Assembly (NCBI RefSeq): GCF_000018405.1
Contig: NC_009943.1
Span: forward strand, 447,255 to 511,254
Length of the DNA: 64,000 nt
Reading direction: 5' to 3'
From: Desulfosudis oleivorans Hxd3
Lineage (GTDB): Bacteria > Desulfobacterota > Desulfobacteria > Desulfobacterales > Desulfosudaceae
The notes under the pieces are model-generated. The model did no database searches and was not told where the DNA came from. It saw only the letters and a list, made by a program, of their open reading frames with translations. Positions within the stretch are counted from its first letter, which is position 1; every line of letters begins with the position of its first letter. Made by a program: the position numbers and the translations under genes. This document shows positions 63,790 to 64,000 of this stretch, one piece after another.

Positions 63790-63984
63790 ATGCCAAGAAA
63801 AATACGCCAACTAATCAAAGACCTTGAAAATGCCGGATTTGTTAATCGGGGCGGAAAGGGCAGCCATCGGAATTTCTTACATGAAAAGGGAATTGCCGTC
63901 ACAATCTCAGGTCAACCTGGCGATGATGTAAAACCCTATCAGGAGAAAATTGTTAAGCAGAAGATTGAGGAGGCTAAATCATGA
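63790..63984 (+). CDS. hicA: HicA-type mRNA interferase toxin
   Basis: 64 residues. The dsRBD-like fold of HicA is recognised from KIRQLIKDLENAGFVNRGGK followed by GSHRNFLHEKG, with the catalytic His in GSHRNF (His at residue 26), and the KPYQEKIVKQKIEEA C-terminal helix. It cleaves mRNA when free. No ribosome site precedes the ATG and the promoter -10 ends five bases upstream, so the transcript is probably leaderless. It overlaps hicB by four bases. Confidence 0.87.
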   Translation: MPRKIRQLIKDLENAGFVNRGGKGSHRNFLHEKGIAVTISGQPGDDVKPYQEKIVKQKIEEAKS

Positions 63985-64000
63985 AAGATAGAGACCGTTA
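63981..64000 (+). CDS. hicB: HicB-type antitoxin, first codons only (runs off the window)
   Basis: ATG at 63981 overlaps the hicA stop (ATGA) and opens a frame starting MKDRDR. Only 20 bases are in the window. The call rests on the hicAB gene order and overlap. Confidence 0.6.

Overview
The window is a chromosomal segment from a high-GC Gram-negative bacterium. The best guess is a Desulfobacterota (deltaproteobacterial) sulfate reducer or close relative. This is inferred from indolepyruvate:ferredoxin oxidoreductase subunits iorA/iorB, an RsmG-SpoU fusion, zinc-ribbon and YkgJ-type cysteine-cluster proteins, an outer-membrane lipid-trafficking style cluster, and many dispersed palindromic intergenic repeats. 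No rRNA, complete tRNA or CRISPR array was seen; the one clear RNA gene is tmRNA (ssrA).

Layout. 1-2.3 kb: end of pncB, a lytic transglycosylase lipoprotein, a PLDc_N membrane protein and birA, then about 0.9 kb of repeats. 3.2-11.7 kb: a co-directional cluster of an MMPL/RND exporter, a GNAT-like protein, a GH3-type acyl-adenylating enzyme, a tandem GNAT-like protein, a LolA-like periplasmic protein and a membrane protein. It reads like an uncharacterised lipid or acyl-amide synthesis and export pathway. 11.8-31.8 kb: housekeeping and accessory genes (degenerate aldo/keto reductase, geranylgeranyl-reductase-like flavoprotein, znuABC, rsmG-spoU fusion, rluA-type synthase, YgiQ radical SAM protein, an RHH repressor with an ABC1 kinase behind a long palindromic operator, vapBC, mgtE with a leader ORF, MATE pump, prfC, Fic protein). 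32-36.5 kb: second Fic protein, second mgtE flanked by diverged copies of one leader, a recombinase remnant, then two gene cassettes each followed by an attC-like site (integron cassettes without a visible integrase).

36.5-56.2 kb is an accessory block that looks less GC-rich than its surroundings. The left part is a metal-response region: on the minus strand a P1B-type ATPase, a metallophosphoesterase, a Ser/Thr kinase fused to a SUMF1 domain, a SHOCT protein and a ZraP-like protein. On the plus strand it carries a ZraSR-like two-component system, a ZIP transporter, a second ZraP-like protein, a small lipoprotein, a SHOCT protein and a multicopper oxidase. Two sigma-54 type promoters of the same form precede the two ZraP-like genes, so the sigma-54 activator encoded here probably drives both arms. 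The right part is a tight minus-strand operon of PglZ-type phosphatase, unknown protein, DExH helicase and a small Cys protein, probably a phage-defence module related to BREX. Its pglZ looks truncated or frameshifted at the 5' end. The block abuts the 3' end of tmRNA, a common integration target.

56.6-64 kb: tmRNA, a DUF1566 protein, two cysteine-cluster proteins, a dGTPase-like gene (dgt), iorAB, repeats, and the start of a hicAB toxin-antitoxin operon whose hicA appears to lack a leader. All calls rest on reading the sequence; no database search was possible.
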